Counted from the stretch's first letter, positions 27,995 to 37,589 are shown. The stretch is 64,000 nucleotides of DNA from Actinobacillus porcitonsillarum (GCF_003101015.1 NZ_CP029206.1:1437001-1501000), one strand, 5' to 3'. Numbers and translations: made by a program. The notes: generated by a model from the sequence alone, not told the origin.

Positions 27995-28570
27995 TTAGCC
28001 TTGCATCAAAGGATTGATTTTTGCATCAATTGCTTCACGAGCCCTAAAAATACGAGAACGAACGGTTCCTACTGGGCAATTCATCACTTCGGCAATTTCT
28101 TCGTAACTCAGACCTTCAATTTCACGTAATGTAATTGCTGCTTTTAACTCTTCTGGTAAGTTTTCAATTGTTTCAAATACAATACGTTTTAATTCATTAG
28201 ATAATACTAAGTTTTCGGGGGTATCAGCTTCTCTTAATTGAGTGCCGACATCATAACTCTCAGCATCTTCGGCTAAAATATCTTCCTTAGGTGGACGACG
28301 ACCTAACGAAGTTAAATGATTCTTTGCAGTATTTACTGCAATACGATAAAGCCACGTATAAAAAGCGCTTTCACCACGGAAAGACTCTAAAGAACGATAA
28401 GCTTTAATAAATGACTCTTGCACAATATCAGGAATATCGTCGCGTGCGACATAACGAGTAAGCAATCCTGCCACTCTGTTTTGGTAGCGAACTACCAGTA
28501 AATTAAATGCTTTTTTATCACCTTGTTGTGCTTTTTCGACTAATTCTTGGTCGGTGATTTGTTCGCTCAA
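27995..28570 (-). CDS. rpoE: RNA polymerase sigma factor RpoE (sigma-E), TTG start
   Basis: An ECF sigma factor for the envelope stress response. The 191 residues show region 2 (DIVQESFIKAYRSLESFRGE, FYTWLYRIAVNTAKNHL) and region 4 (LREIEGLSYEEIAEVMNCPV, GTVRSRIFRAREAI). The start codon is TTG (28568-28570), with a strong AGGAG about 8 bp upstream. The N-terminus MSEQITDQELVEKAQQGD aligns with E. coli MSEQLTDQ, so TTG is very likely the true start. A sigma-E-type promoter upstream indicates autoregulation. Confidence 0.95.
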   Translation of the reverse strand: MSEQITDQELVEKAQQGDKKAFNLLVVRYQNRVAGLLTRYVARDDIPDIVQESFIKAYRSLESFRGESAFYTWLYRIAVNTAKNHLTSLGRRPPKEDILAEDAESYDVGTQLREADTPENLVLSNELKRIVFETIENLPEELKAAITLREIEGLSYEEIAEVMNCPVGTVRSRIFRAREAIDAKINPLMQG

Positions 28571-28620
28571 TTTGCGGACTCCTAAATTTCAATTCTTTTT
28601 CTTCTTCATCGCACACTACA

Positions 28621-28647
28621 TTAGAGTGTCATTTTTCCAGATAGTTC
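28621..28647 (-). promoter_or_regulatory. Sigma-E autoregulatory promoter of the rpoE operon
   Basis: The minus strand reads GAACTA, a 16-bp spacer, then TCTAA, matching the RpoE pattern GAACTT-N16-TCTGA/TCTAA. It is about 50 bp upstream of the rpoE start, where autoregulated sigma-E promoters are usually found. Confidence 0.8.
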
Positions 28648-28818
28648 ATAAAAAGATAAGAAATTTATTTTCTTTTTTCTTTTATTTGAAAAATCATCTT
28701 ACTTTAATCAGTAAGACTCGGAATTCTACTTTAATTTTAAAAATATCCAAAGATATATCAGCGAAAAAGAAGCGGTTTTGTTATAATAAATGTATCTTTT
28801 CTTAATGAGAAAATTACC

Positions 28819-29823
28819 ATGAAACCAACATTTAATGAAAATAGACCTCAGTTCCAAACATTGGAACGTAAACGAAATCAAACGAATACAAAAGAGAAAA
28901 CATCACGTTCACAAGAAAAAGGCTATCGCGAAAAAAAATTAACGTTAAATCGCACAGAAACAATTTATCTGACCGAAGGGAAAAAAGCGAGCGGACAAGG
29001 TAGCGTGAAAATTCATGTCAAAGGTCATTCTTCTTTGCAAAAAGAGAAAAAAACAGGACCGCTTTCACCTAGAGCGCCTGAAAAAATTAAGAAGAACCGT
29101 GCAGAAGAGATGAAAGTTTATGGCGAAAACAGTTGTCTAGCCATATTCCAACAGCGACCAGAATCTATCGTGCGTTTATGGGCAACGGTTGAAGGGGCAA
29201 AAAAATTAGGGGATATGTTAAGTTACTTAGCTGAACATAAGAAAGCTTATCATGTTGTTTCTCGTGAAGAAATGGAGAAAGTAACAGGAACGGAGCATCA
29301 TGGCGATGTTTGTTTGCTAGTAAAAAAATCACCAGTATTTTCTTTAGAGGGCTACTTACAAATTACTCGTGCGCGTGATTGTTTGGTATTACTTGATAAT
29401 GTCAATAATGCTCAGAATGTCGGAGGGGTTATTCGCACCTGTGCATTCTATGGTGTAAAAGGGATTATTACGGAAAGTAGTGATCGCTTAAATTCGAGTG
29501 CAGCAGCCCGAGTGGCTGAAGGCGGATTAGAATTTGTCCATGCGTTAGAAACAAAACATAAACAAATTGCTTTACAGCAATTAAGAAATGCAGGTTATCA
29601 GATCATTCATTTAACACGCCAAAAGCAAGCCTCTACGCTGACTAAAATAGCACTTGCAGAGAAAGTTGTTTTTGTATTAAGTGAAATTGTTTCAAATGAA
29701 ATTGAATTTAGCGAAGATGTTACCGTTCAGCTTTCGGTAGCAAATCCACTCTCGAGTAGCTTAAATGTTGCAGTTAATGCTGGAATATTGTTGAATCAGT
29801 GGTATCAAGAAAAGGTACTTTAA
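28819..29823 (+). CDS. SpoU/TrmH-family RNA 2'-O-methyltransferase (YfiF-like)
   Basis: 334 residues: a Lys/Arg-rich N-terminal tail (about 1-100, low complexity), a substrate-binding domain (MKVYGENSCLAIFQQRP), and a C-terminal SPOUT knot with the three motifs LDNVNNAQNVGGVIRTC, VFVLSEIV and LSVANPLSSSLNVAVNAGIL. The basic N-terminal extension is typical of the YfiF subgroup rather than RlmB or TrmH. The target nucleotide is not known from sequence. It is divergent from rpoE. Confidence 0.85.
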   Translation: MKPTFNENRPQFQTLERKRNQTNTKEKTSRSQEKGYREKKLTLNRTETIYLTEGKKASGQGSVKIHVKGHSSLQKEKKTGPLSPRAPEKIKKNRAEEMKVYGENSCLAIFQQRPESIVRLWATVEGAKKLGDMLSYLAEHKKAYHVVSREEMEKVTGTEHHGDVCLLVKKSPVFSLEGYLQITRARDCLVLLDNVNNAQNVGGVIRTCAFYGVKGIITESSDRLNSSAAARVAEGGLEFVHALETKHKQIALQQLRNAGYQIIHLTRQKQASTLTKIALAEKVVFVLSEIVSNEIEFSEDVTVQLSVANPLSSSLNVAVNAGILLNQWYQEKVL

Positions 29824-29828
29824 TTATA

Positions 29829-29856
29829 AAAAATGCGGACATCATGTCCGCATTTT
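29829..29856. terminator. Bidirectional terminator between yfiF-like gene and metK
   Basis: AAAAATGCGGACAT and ATGTCCGCATTTTT form a near-perfect palindrome with A and T runs, placed 6 bp after one stop and 15 bp from the metK stop. Confidence 0.9.
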
Positions 29857-29870
29857 TGTTAAAACTAGGG

Positions 29871-31025
29871 TTATTTTAAGCCAGCATCCGCTCTTAATGC
29901 TTCCGCTTTATCCGTTTTTTCCCAAGGGAAATGCTCACGACCAAAGTGTCCGTAAGCGGCAGTCTCACGATAAATCGGACGGATTAAATCTAACATTTTG
30001 ATTAAGCCGTATGGACGTAAATCGAAATGTTCACGCACTAAACGCACTAACACTTCATTGCTCACTTTACCAGTGCCAAAGGTTTCCACCATAATTGACG
30101 TTGGCTCGGCGATACCGATCGCATAAGAAAGCTGAATTTCACAACGATCTGCTAAACCTGCTGCGACAATATTTTTCGCTACATAACGTGCAGCATAGGC
30201 AGCTGAACGATCCACTTTTGATGGATCTTTACCAGAGAACGCACCGCCACCGTGACGCGCTGCACCGCCGTAGGTATCAACGATAATTTTACGGCCTGTT
30301 AAACCACAGTCGCCCATTGGACCACCGATCACAAAACGACCTGTCGGGTTGATAAAGTATTTGGTATTTTGGCTTAACCATTCGCTTGGCAATACCGGCT
30401 TGATGATCTCTTCCATCACACCTTCAAACACTGTCTTCTGATCAACGTGTTCTGCGTGTTGGGTTGAAAGCACCACAGCATCGATGCCTTTAATTTTGTT
30501 ATCTTCGTAAATAAAGGTTAATTGGCTTTTTGCATCAGGGCGTAACCAATCTAATTTGCCTGATTTACGCACTTTTGCTTGTTGTTCCATTAGACGATGA
30601 GCGTAAGTGATTGGAGCCGGCATTAACACTTCCGTTTCATTTGTTGCGTAACCGAACATAATCCCTTGGTCGCCTGCACCTTGCTCTAATGGGTTAGCAC
30701 GATCCACACCTTGATTGATGTCTGGCGATTGTTTGCCGATAGCATTTAATACCGCACAAGAGTGCGCATCAAAGCCCATATCTGAATGGGTATAACCGAT
30801 GTCGCAAATCACTTGGCGAGTTAAGTTTTCAATATCCACCCAAGCAGAAGTGGTGATCTCACCGCCCACAAGTGCCATACCGGTTTTTACATAGGTTTCA
30901 CACGCCACACGTGCTTTCGGGTCTTGTTTGAGAATTTCGTCTAATACTGCATCTGAGATTTGGTCTGCGATTTTATCCGGATGCCCTTCCGATACCGATT
31001 CTGATGTAAATAAATTGATAGCCAT
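29871..31025 (-). CDS. metK: S-adenosylmethionine synthetase
   Basis: It makes SAM from methionine and ATP. The 384-residue length is canonical. Signatures present are [35 protein letters not shown] (ATP site) and [19 protein letters not shown] (the P-loop-like motif with catalytic lysine and acidic residues). It is monocistronic. GC content and codon choice look more conserved than in neighbouring genes, as is usual for highly expressed enzymes. Confidence 0.97.
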   Translation of the reverse strand: MAINLFTSESVSEGHPDKIADQISDAVLDEILKQDPKARVACETYVKTGMALVGGEITTSAWVDIENLTRQVICDIGYTHSDMGFDAHSCAVLNAIGKQSPDINQGVDRANPLEQGAGDQGIMFGYATNETEVLMPAPITYAHRLMEQQAKVRKSGKLDWLRPDAKSQLTFIYEDNKIKGIDAVVLSTQHAEHVDQKTVFEGVMEEIIKPVLPSEWLSQNTKYFINPTGRFVIGGPMGDCGLTGRKIIVDTYGGAARHGGGAFSGKDPSKVDRSAAYAARYVAKNIVAAGLADRCEIQLSYAIGIAEPTSIMVETFGTGKVSNEVLVRLVREHFDLRPYGLIKMLDLIRPIYRETAAYGHFGREHFPWEKTDKAEALRADAGLK

Positions 31026-31068
31026 TTTATATCCTTTGATATTTGTTTTTTACTGAATAGGGAATAAT

Positions 31069-31114
31069 ACAAGCGGTCAATTTTGCTAATTTTTTGCAAA
31101 ATTCAACCGCTTGT
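31069..31114. repeat. Inverted pair of full uptake-signal cores
   Basis: ACAAGCGGT (31069-31077) and ACCGCTTGT (31106-31114) flank an inner AATTTTGC/GCAAAATT pair. They form a long stem in the divergent metK-djlA promoter region, an unusual place since such dyads are usually terminators. Confidence 0.75.
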
Positions 31115-31271
31115 ATTTACGTTGTTTAATAAACTAATTAGCCGTTTTTCCGTCTAGACGTCCATAATACATTTTTTGAACATTTAAGGCAAACTTTTTT
31201 TAATAAACCTTGTCTTATCGAAAAACGCCCTTATTATTTGTGAACTCAATAAAATTATAGGAAAAAACAGA

Positions 31272-32141
31272 ATGCAATTTATTGGAAAAATTGTCGGTTT
31301 CTTTTTAGGTTATCAAATTTTTCATAGCTTTTTCGGCGCGCTTTTTGGTGCTTTTTTAGGACACCTTGCTGATAAAAAGCTCTACGAGCTAGGTAGTGTT
31401 CGTTCTACGATTTTTGGCAAAAATTTAACACGTCAATCTCTGTTTACTCAAACTACTTTTGCGGTATTAGGCCATATTGCCAAAGCAAAAGGGCGTGTAA
31501 CTGAAGATGATATTCATCTTGCTCGTCAGCTAATGGCTCGCCTGAAATTAGACGCTGCAAATCAACAATTAGCCCAACAAGCCTTCACATTGGGTAAAGA
31601 ATCTGATTTCCCACTTCGTCAAGTGATTCAAGAATTTAGAGAAGCCTGTGGACAGCGTGCGGATTTACTACGTTTTTTCGTGGAAGTACAAATGCAAGCC
31701 GCCGTACAAGATGGTGAATTAGATAGCAATGAACAGCAAATTTTGTTTACGATTGCTGAAACATTAGGTATGAGCCGTTTCCAATTTGAACGAATGATCG
31801 CAATGGTTATGGCGGCGCAACAATTCCGTTCGGGGAATTTTTATCAAGAGTACCATTATCAACAAAACGACTCTCAACAATCGCAACAAGGCTCTTATGG
31901 TGGATACCGCCAAGCTAACAGTGCGCCAAGTATTGAGGCGGCTTATAATGTATTGGGCGTGAGTGCTTCTGATGATCAGAACACGGTAAAACGGGCTTAC
32001 CGCAAATTGATGAATGAACATCATCCAGACAAGCTCGCAGCCAAAGGCTTACCTGACGAGATGATGGAATTAGCTAAGGAAAAAGCTCAACAAATTCAAG
32101 CCGCCTATGATTTAATTTGTAAATATAAAGGTTGGAAATAA
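31272..32141 (+). CDS. djlA: DnaJ-like membrane co-chaperone DjlA
   Basis: An inner-membrane DnaK co-chaperone. The 289 residues have a Gly/Phe-rich membrane helix at about 7-30 ([20 protein letters not shown]), a TerB-like helical domain (about 55-180), a Gln/Ser-rich linker, and a C-terminal J domain with the HPD motif (about 223-289, [11 protein letters not shown]...HHPDKL). This order is exactly that of DjlA. A hairpin follows the stop. Confidence 0.94.
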   Translation: MQFIGKIVGFFLGYQIFHSFFGALFGAFLGHLADKKLYELGSVRSTIFGKNLTRQSLFTQTTFAVLGHIAKAKGRVTEDDIHLARQLMARLKLDAANQQLAQQAFTLGKESDFPLRQVIQEFREACGQRADLLRFFVEVQMQAAVQDGELDSNEQQILFTIAETLGMSRFQFERMIAMVMAAQQFRSGNFYQEYHYQQNDSQQSQQGSYGGYRQANSAPSIEAAYNVLGVSASDDQNTVKRAYRKLMNEHHPDKLAAKGLPDEMMELAKEKAQQIQAAYDLICKYKGWK

Positions 32142-32152
32142 CTCACTTTTGC

Positions 32153-32182
32153 AACGGATAACTCAGCGTTATCCGTTATTTT
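32153..32182 (+). terminator. djlA terminator abutting the dusC start
   Basis: AACGGATAAC pairs perfectly with GTTATCCGTT around TCAGC, followed by ATTTTTT. The T-run ends two bases before the first dusC ATG. Confidence 0.8.
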
Positions 32183-32184
32183 TT

Positions 32185-33144
32185 ATGATGATGACACCTA
32201 AAGTAATTTTAGCCCCAATGCAGGGGGTATTAGATCCTTTTCTGCGTAAACTTTTGACTACGGTAAATGATTATGATCTCTGCATTTCAGAATTTGTACG
32301 CGTGGTTGATCAGAAACTCCCTCGCAAAACTTTTTACCGTCTTTGTCCGGAACTTTATCAAGCCGGCAAAACCGATTCAGGAACGCCTGTACGTGTGCAA
32401 CTTTTAGGGCAGTACCCGCAGTGGTTGGCGGAAAATGCCGAGCTGGCGATTGAGTTAGGCTCACACGGTGTTGATCTAAATTGCGGTTGTCCGTCCAAAA
32501 CGGTTAATGGCAGTAATGGCGGTGCTTCGCTCTTGAAAGATCCGGAGCTGATTTATCGAGCGACCCAAGCGATTCGCCAAGCCGTGCCGAAAGAGCAGGT
32601 GGTTTCGGTTAAGGTGCGTTTAGGTTGGGATTCTGCCGAGCAATGTTTTGAAATTGCTGATGCAGTGCAGCGGGGCGGCGCAAATGAAATTACCGTTCAC
32701 GGGCGTACCAAAACCGATGGTTATCGTGCAGAACGGATAAACTGGCAAGCCATTGGCGATATTCAAAAAAGATTGAATATCCCAGTTATTGCCAATGGCG
32801 AAATATGGGATTTTGAATCTGCAAAAAAATGCCAAGAAATTACCGCTTGCCAAGCGTTAATGATTGGGCGAGGTGCATTAAATACACCGAATTTAAGCCG
32901 AGTAGTGAAATTTAATCAGCCAAAATTAGCGTGGCGTGAGGTGCTTAAATTGCTGTTCCAATATGTGAATATGGAAAATGAGCACGACTCCGGTTTTTAT
33001 CACGTGGCACGCATTAAACAATGGTTGCATTATTTGGATAAAGAGTATCCGGAAGCAATTGCTTTATTCCAAATTCTAAAAACAGAACACGGCTATGCAG
33101 GCTTAAAAAGACATATTGAGCAAGCGGTCGAAAAAGGACAATAA
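32185..33144 (+). CDS. dusC: tRNA-dihydrouridine(16) synthase DusC
   Basis: An FMN-dependent reductase making dihydrouridine at position 16 of tRNA. The 319 residues match DusC closely: [14 protein letters not shown] (FMN site), [14 protein letters not shown], the catalytic Cys in [27 protein letters not shown], and [12 protein letters not shown]. Three ATG codons in a row (32185, 32188, 32191) open the frame. A TTG further upstream lies before the djlA terminator hairpin and was rejected. No Shine-Dalgarno is visible because the terminator T-run occupies its place. Confidence 0.93.
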   Translation: MMMTPKVILAPMQGVLDPFLRKLLTTVNDYDLCISEFVRVVDQKLPRKTFYRLCPELYQAGKTDSGTPVRVQLLGQYPQWLAENAELAIELGSHGVDLNCGCPSKTVNGSNGGASLLKDPELIYRATQAIRQAVPKEQVVSVKVRLGWDSAEQCFEIADAVQRGGANEITVHGRTKTDGYRAERINWQAIGDIQKRLNIPVIANGEIWDFESAKKCQEITACQALMIGRGALNTPNLSRVVKFNQPKLAWREVLKLLFQYVNMENEHDSGFYHVARIKQWLHYLDKEYPEAIALFQILKTEHGYAGLKRHIEQAVEKGQ

Positions 33145-33145
33145 A

Positions 33146-34198
33146 ATGCAAAAACAGATTTTTAGTGAACAAGAGATTCAGCCTACTTCTTTTCAAGCAA
33201 AACAAGAGTTTACGGAAGAAGAAGTTGTCATTGAAGAGGATAATTTAGAGAGTGAGTATCAGTCTGCAACCGCAGAATTGATTATTGAAGAAAGTCTAAA
33301 ACCTTCCCGATTTTGGGTTAGATTGTTGTTAGCGGCACTGGCATTATTTACCGTAGCAGTGATTGCTCAAAGTATTCAATGGTTATACGACAGTTTTCAA
33401 GCGCATCAATGGATCGATTTCGCTTTTGCTATTGTATTTTTCTTAGTCAGTCTAACAGGCGTTGGTGCAATTGTTAATGAATGGCGAAAGCTTGTCTTTT
33501 TACGTAAACATCAGCAGAATCAGCAACTTAGCCAACAATTTTGGCTAGAAGAATCGGCTTCAACAAGCGGTGAAAAAACGAAAGCATTTTGTAATCAGGT
33601 ATTGGCAAATTTAGAGCATATTCCGAACATTGAGCAATATCAGCAACGTTGGCTTAATCAGTTAGAGGATGGCTACAATGGTAAAGAGGTGGCTTATTTG
33701 TTTAGTGAAAATGTATTATCGCCGCTTGATAAACAAGTCAAACAATTGATTTCAAAAAGTGCAACAGAGAATGCGATTATCGTGGCAGTAAGTCCTTTAG
33801 CACTAGTTGATGTTCTGATGGTTGCGTGGCGAAATATCGCATTAGTGAATAAAATCACGCGTATTTATGGCATGGAATTAGGCTACTTTAGCCGTCTAAA
33901 ACTGTTTAAAATGGTTTTGACCAATATGGTTTTTGCTGGCGCGACAGAAATCGCCACCGATGTAGGTGCAGAATTTTTCTCACAGAACTTAACTGCAAAA
34001 TTATCTTTAAGAGCAGCGCAAGGCATTGGCGTGGGGTTACTTACGGCAAGATTAGGGATTAAAGCCATGGAGTTTTGTCGCCCTCTGGCTTTCCAAAAGA
34101 ATGAAAAACCGAAAATTGCACACCTTCGTCAAGAGATATTAGGAGCCGTGAAATCAACAATTTTTAGTAAATCAATGGAAACAGAAAAAATAAAATAA
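33146..34198 (+). CDS. YcjF/UPF0283 family inner-membrane protein
   Basis: 350 residues: an acidic N-terminal cytoplasmic part (EEEVVIEEDNLESEY), two membrane helices (about 66-90 and 100-122), and a long C-terminal domain with the family block AIIVAVSPLALVDVLMVAWRNI. A third hydrophobic region is near 275. In E. coli ycjF follows ycjX; here ycjX is absent and the gene follows dusC directly. The ATG at 33146 has AGGA upstream and is chosen over an open frame that overlaps dusC. Function is unknown. Confidence 0.85.
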   Translation: MQKQIFSEQEIQPTSFQAKQEFTEEEVVIEEDNLESEYQSATAELIIEESLKPSRFWVRLLLAALALFTVAVIAQSIQWLYDSFQAHQWIDFAFAIVFFLVSLTGVGAIVNEWRKLVFLRKHQQNQQLSQQFWLEESASTSGEKTKAFCNQVLANLEHIPNIEQYQQRWLNQLEDGYNGKEVAYLFSENVLSPLDKQVKQLISKSATENAIIVAVSPLALVDVLMVAWRNIALVNKITRIYGMELGYFSRLKLFKMVLTNMVFAGATEIATDVGAEFFSQNLTAKLSLRAAQGIGVGLLTARLGIKAMEFCRPLAFQKNEKPKIAHLRQEILGAVKSTIFSKSMETEKIK

Positions 34199-34207
34199 TA
34201 CAGTTAG

Positions 34208-34233
34208 AAAAGCTCACATATGTGAGCTTTTTT
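34208..34233 (+). terminator. ycjF terminator
   Basis: AAAAGCTCACA and TGTGAGCTTTT form an 11-bp perfect stem with a 2-nt gap, followed by T. Its end touches the CRP site of the next gene. Confidence 0.85.
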
Positions 34234-34248
34234 GTGATAGAGATCACA
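34233..34248. promoter_or_regulatory. CRP (cAMP receptor protein) binding site
   Basis: TGTGATAGAGATCACA matches the CRP consensus half-sites TGTGA/TCACA exactly. Its centre is about 70 bp before the start point predicted from the -10 at 34299, the class I spacing. Confidence 0.75.
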
Positions 34249-34259
34249 AATCTTAAAAT

Positions 34260-34304
34260 AGGAATAATTATCATTTGATTTTATTGGGTATCTCTTTTTA
34301 TAAT
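34260..34304 (+). promoter_or_regulatory. Promoter with overlapping Fur-like box
   Basis: TTGATT (34275-34280), an 18-bp spacer and TATAAT (34299-34304) form a sigma-70 promoter. The minus strand over 34260-34278 contains AATGATAATTATT, 12 of 19 matches to the Fur consensus GATAATGATAATCATTATC, covering the -35. Confidence 0.6.
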
Positions 34305-34339
34305 TAGCGTTATTTCATAATTACGAGAAAGGATACATT

Positions 34340-36823
34340 ATGCTTAAATCTTCAAAGACAGTTAATATACCTGTGTTTAAATATTCAGCTATTGCGCTTA
34401 CTTTATTCACTTTAAATTCCCTATCTTCAGCACAACAGAATACAATGTCCTTAGATACGATTAATATTAGTGAAAATTTAGATAGTCGAACGAGCAATAC
34501 TCCTAATATTATTAAAAAAAATGTGAAAAATATCCAAACAGAGCTTATCAGGGATACTCGCGATCTTGTTCGTTATGCTACGGATATCGGGATTAGTGAT
34601 AATGGACAGCGATTAAAAGGATTTGCAATAAGAGGTGTAGAAGGTAATAGGGTCGGGATTAGTATAGATTCTGTTTCACTGCCTGATTCTGAAGAAAATT
34701 CTTTATATGCTCGCTATGGAAATTTTAATAATTCGCGTCTAGCTATTGATTCTGAATTAGTACGAAATATTGATATTGTAAGAGGCTCTGATTCTCTAAA
34801 TTTTGGTAGTGGATCTTTAGGTGGGCATGTTAATTATCATACGCTAGAAGCTTATGATCTAATCGAAGAAAATAAGCATTTTGGTGGTTTATTTCGTTCA
34901 GGATATAGTAGTAAAAATCGTGAATGGACCAATACTGTTGGTTTAGCTTATGCCAATGAAGTCATTGATACAATATTTGTTTATTCTCAGCGTTATGGGC
35001 ATGAAATGAAAAGTGCAGGAGGAAATACTCATGTACAAAGTGAAGGATATTATGATACTCCGAGAGATATTGCGCGAAGAGCTGAAATTGGAGCGGCTAG
35101 AATTACTCCAGATCCTTCAACACATAAAAATCATAGTTATTTAGCAAAATTAGGCTGGAACATTATACCAGGGCATCGTTTAGGTCTCTCTGTAAGTGGA
35201 CAAAATAATAGTAATTATATTGATGAAAAATCATATTCATTAACAACTTATTGGAGAGAGGCTGATGATGAGCAAAAACGTTTAAATGCTAATGCTCATT
35301 ACGAATTTGCACCAGAGTCTACTTTATTATCACTTATCCGAACAGATATAGATTATCAAAAAACAGAAAATTCAGCCTTAAATTATAAAGGGAGCTTTGA
35401 TAGAACAGGTGGTAATTGGCGAGAAGGATTTTTGTATGAAAAAGGTGCTTTACAGAACAGGGATCACCGAAATAATAAAACGGAATTCTATCGAATTTCA
35501 ACACGTTTAGATAGCCAGCCTTTGCAAATATTCGGAGCTGAACACTTATTGCGCTTAAGGGCTTTCGCCGCACGTAGGGATTTTGAAAATATCAATAATG
35601 ATGAGATTATTGATATAGATGGGCGCGTGAAGGGGAAAGAAACTTATACGATTCAATATCCGATGAGAACTCAACTATATGGCGTAGATCTAAAAAATGA
35701 TATCACTTTTAATGATATTTTTTCTGCTCATATAGGTTTTGGTTATCATTATGAGAAGGTAAAACCTCAGCATTTAAATCCTCAAGTCCCTTGTGGAAAA
35801 AGTAGCAATTTTGGTCGGTTATGCGCAAGTGTTGATATGCATGGGAAATCATTTAAAAATTGGAATGGGCTTCTAGGATTAGATGCTCATTTAGATCCTA
35901 ATTGGATGATTGGGTACCAATGGAGTACGGGATATCGAACACCTACGGCATCAGAAATGTATTTTACATTTGAAAGTGCTTATGGGAATTGGGCTGCGAA
36001 TCCCCACCTAGATTCAGAAAAAAGCTCTAACCATAGTATTTTTCTGCAAGGTAAGGGTAAATATGGTAGCTTGGATTTGACGCTTTATCAGACTCGTTAT
36101 CGGGATTTTCTCTTTGAACAAGAAACATCGATTACTCGTAATGATCCAACTTGTGATTGGTATGCTGCATATTATACAGGGTGTACAGGAGAAAGAACGG
36201 ATTATTATCAACAGATGGTTAATTTGGATAGAGCGCGTATTAATGGTATTGAAATAAAAGGTAATCTTGATCTTCATCAATTTATAGGATTTTCGAAAGG
36301 TTTTAAATTGCATGGGGCTTTGGGTTATAGTAAAGGTAAGTTATCCACATCAGATAGTTTACTTTCTATTCAACCATTAAAAGTAGTCGTAGGTCTAGAT
36401 TATGAGCATCCAAGTGAGACATGGGGGATATTTTCTCGTTTAACATATCTAGGAAATAAAAAACCAAAAGATGCACAAGTCTCAGAACTTACAGAACGTT
36501 GCGTTCTATCTGAATTTGATTATTGGGTTGGGAATCAAGTGTGCAAAAAAACAGAAAGTTACTTAAAAACAGAGTCTTATCGTTGGTTAAATGCGAAAGC
36601 ATTTATATTCGATTTGTTTGGTTATTATAAACCAACAAAAAATATTACTTTAAGGGCTGGTATTTATAATTTATTGAATCGTAAATATCATACTTGGGAT
36701 AGTTTGCGAGGATTAAATCGTCGCGCGACTGTGAATAGTATTGATTGGGATAAAGGACAAGGATTAGAACGTTTTTATGCACCAGGGCGTAATTATTCTG
36801 CTTCAGTAGAAGTTCGTTTCTAA
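34340..36823 (+). CDS. TonB-dependent heme/hemoglobin-type outer-membrane receptor
   Basis: 827 residues: a signal peptide (about 1-31), a plug domain with a TonB-box-like start (MSLDTINIS), GFAIRGVEGNRVGISIDSV and VRNIDIVRGSDSLNFGSGSLGGHVNYHT, then a 22-strand barrel ending in a terminal F (YSASVEVRF). YRTPTASEMYFTFE and NPHL correspond to the FRAP and NPNL motifs of heme receptors. Cysteine pairs suggest disulphide-bonded loops. It is monocistronic, AT-richer in codon use than its neighbours, and preceded by CRP and Fur-like sites. The exact ligand (heme, hemoglobin or haptoglobin) cannot be read from sequence. Confidence 0.85.
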   Translation: MLKSSKTVNIPVFKYSAIALTLFTLNSLSSAQQNTMSLDTINISENLDSRTSNTPNIIKKNVKNIQTELIRDTRDLVRYATDIGISDNGQRLKGFAIRGVEGNRVGISIDSVSLPDSEENSLYARYGNFNNSRLAIDSELVRNIDIVRGSDSLNFGSGSLGGHVNYHTLEAYDLIEENKHFGGLFRSGYSSKNREWTNTVGLAYANEVIDTIFVYSQRYGHEMKSAGGNTHVQSEGYYDTPRDIARRAEIGAARITPDPSTHKNHSYLAKLGWNIIPGHRLGLSVSGQNNSNYIDEKSYSLTTYWREADDEQKRLNANAHYEFAPESTLLSLIRTDIDYQKTENSALNYKGSFDRTGGNWREGFLYEKGALQNRDHRNNKTEFYRISTRLDSQPLQIFGAEHLLRLRAFAARRDFENINNDEIIDIDGRVKGKETYTIQYPMRTQLYGVDLKNDITFNDIFSAHIGFGYHYEKVKPQHLNPQVPCGKSSNFGRLCASVDMHGKSFKNWNGLLGLDAHLDPNWMIGYQWSTGYRTPTASEMYFTFESAYGNWAANPHLDSEKSSNHSIFLQGKGKYGSLDLTLYQTRYRDFLFEQETSITRNDPTCDWYAAYYTGCTGERTDYYQQMVNLDRARINGIEIKGNLDLHQFIGFSKGFKLHGALGYSKGKLSTSDSLLSIQPLKVVVGLDYEHPSETWGIFSRLTYLGNKKPKDAQVSELTERCVLSEFDYWVGNQVCKKTESYLKTESYRWLNAKAFIFDLFGYYKPTKNITLRAGIYNLLNRKYHTWDSLRGLNRRATVNSIDWDKGQGLERFYAPGRNYSASVEVRF

Positions 36824-36834
36824 TATTAATTGAG

Positions 36835-36863
36835 AATAGGCGGAGATAATACTCCGCCTTATT
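36835..36863. terminator. Stem-loop between TonB receptor and lutC
   Basis: AGGCGGAG pairs with CTCCGCCT around ATAATA, flanked by A/T. It lies between two convergent genes and is likely shared. Confidence 0.6.
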
Positions 36864-36873
36864 ACTTTAATGA

Positions 36874-37572
36874 TTATAGGTCATCAATTACGACATAAAT
36901 TTTTGAAACAGGGCCATGAACCCCAACAACTTTAATCAATTCAATATCTGCCGTTGCACTTGGACCAGAAATGATATTGACACAAGATGGCATACGTTCG
37001 CCGGCTTGCGCTTTTTCGTGAAGAATTTGAGCTAATTGGGCTACACGTGGTAACACGGTACTTTTACGAACAACAACAATCGATTTTTCAGGTAGTAAGC
37101 TTGTTGAACGACCGTTATCTTTAGTTGCAAACAAGACGATACCACCTGATTCAGCTAAACCGTATTCGCCATAAACGATACCAATGTTAGCCACAGCGGA
37201 TTTCGCAATGTTTTCTTCGCCTTTTGAGAAATCCCAAACATAGCTATCAAATTTTTCTGTTACGGCAGAAGTAATCCCTAAATTTTCAAGGCGAGCATCG
37301 TTGTTTAATACGATGCTGCTTCCACCATATTTTTCACAAACGTCGACAACAGCTTGGGCAACATCAGCCTCTTTGGTTTCAACAACATCAACTAAAAGTA
37401 CTTTGGCAAAATTCATGAATTCATTGCAAAGTTCATTTTGCGATAGATGTGTTAAACGTGTCGTTGGATGGTCATTCACAGGTGCTTCCATCGGTGCAGG
37501 AACTAACTGACGAGGTCTTCCCATTTTTGCCGCAAGTTTATTTAAAAAATTTTCTCTATTTTCTAGGTTCAT
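36874..37572 (-). CDS. lutC: Lactate utilization protein C (LUD domain)
   Basis: Third subunit of the LutABC L-lactate oxidation system. The 232-residue LUD-domain protein has GIVYGEYGLAESGGIVLFAT and NIISGPSATADIELIKVVGVHGP, typical of YkgG/LutC. It has AAGGAA as ribosome-binding site. It is the last gene of lldP-lutA-lutB-lutC, separated from lutB by 49 bp containing a hairpin. Confidence 0.92.
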   Translation of the reverse strand: MNLENRENFLNKLAAKMGRPRQLVPAPMEAPVNDHPTTRLTHLSQNELCNEFMNFAKVLLVDVVETKEADVAQAVVDVCEKYGGSSIVLNNDARLENLGITSAVTEKFDSYVWDFSKGEENIAKSAVANIGIVYGEYGLAESGGIVLFATKDNGRSTSLLPEKSIVVVRKSTVLPRVAQLAQILHEKAQAGERMPSCVNIISGPSATADIELIKVVGVHGPVSKIYVVIDDL

Positions 37573-37589
37573 TTTTTTATTCCTTTATT

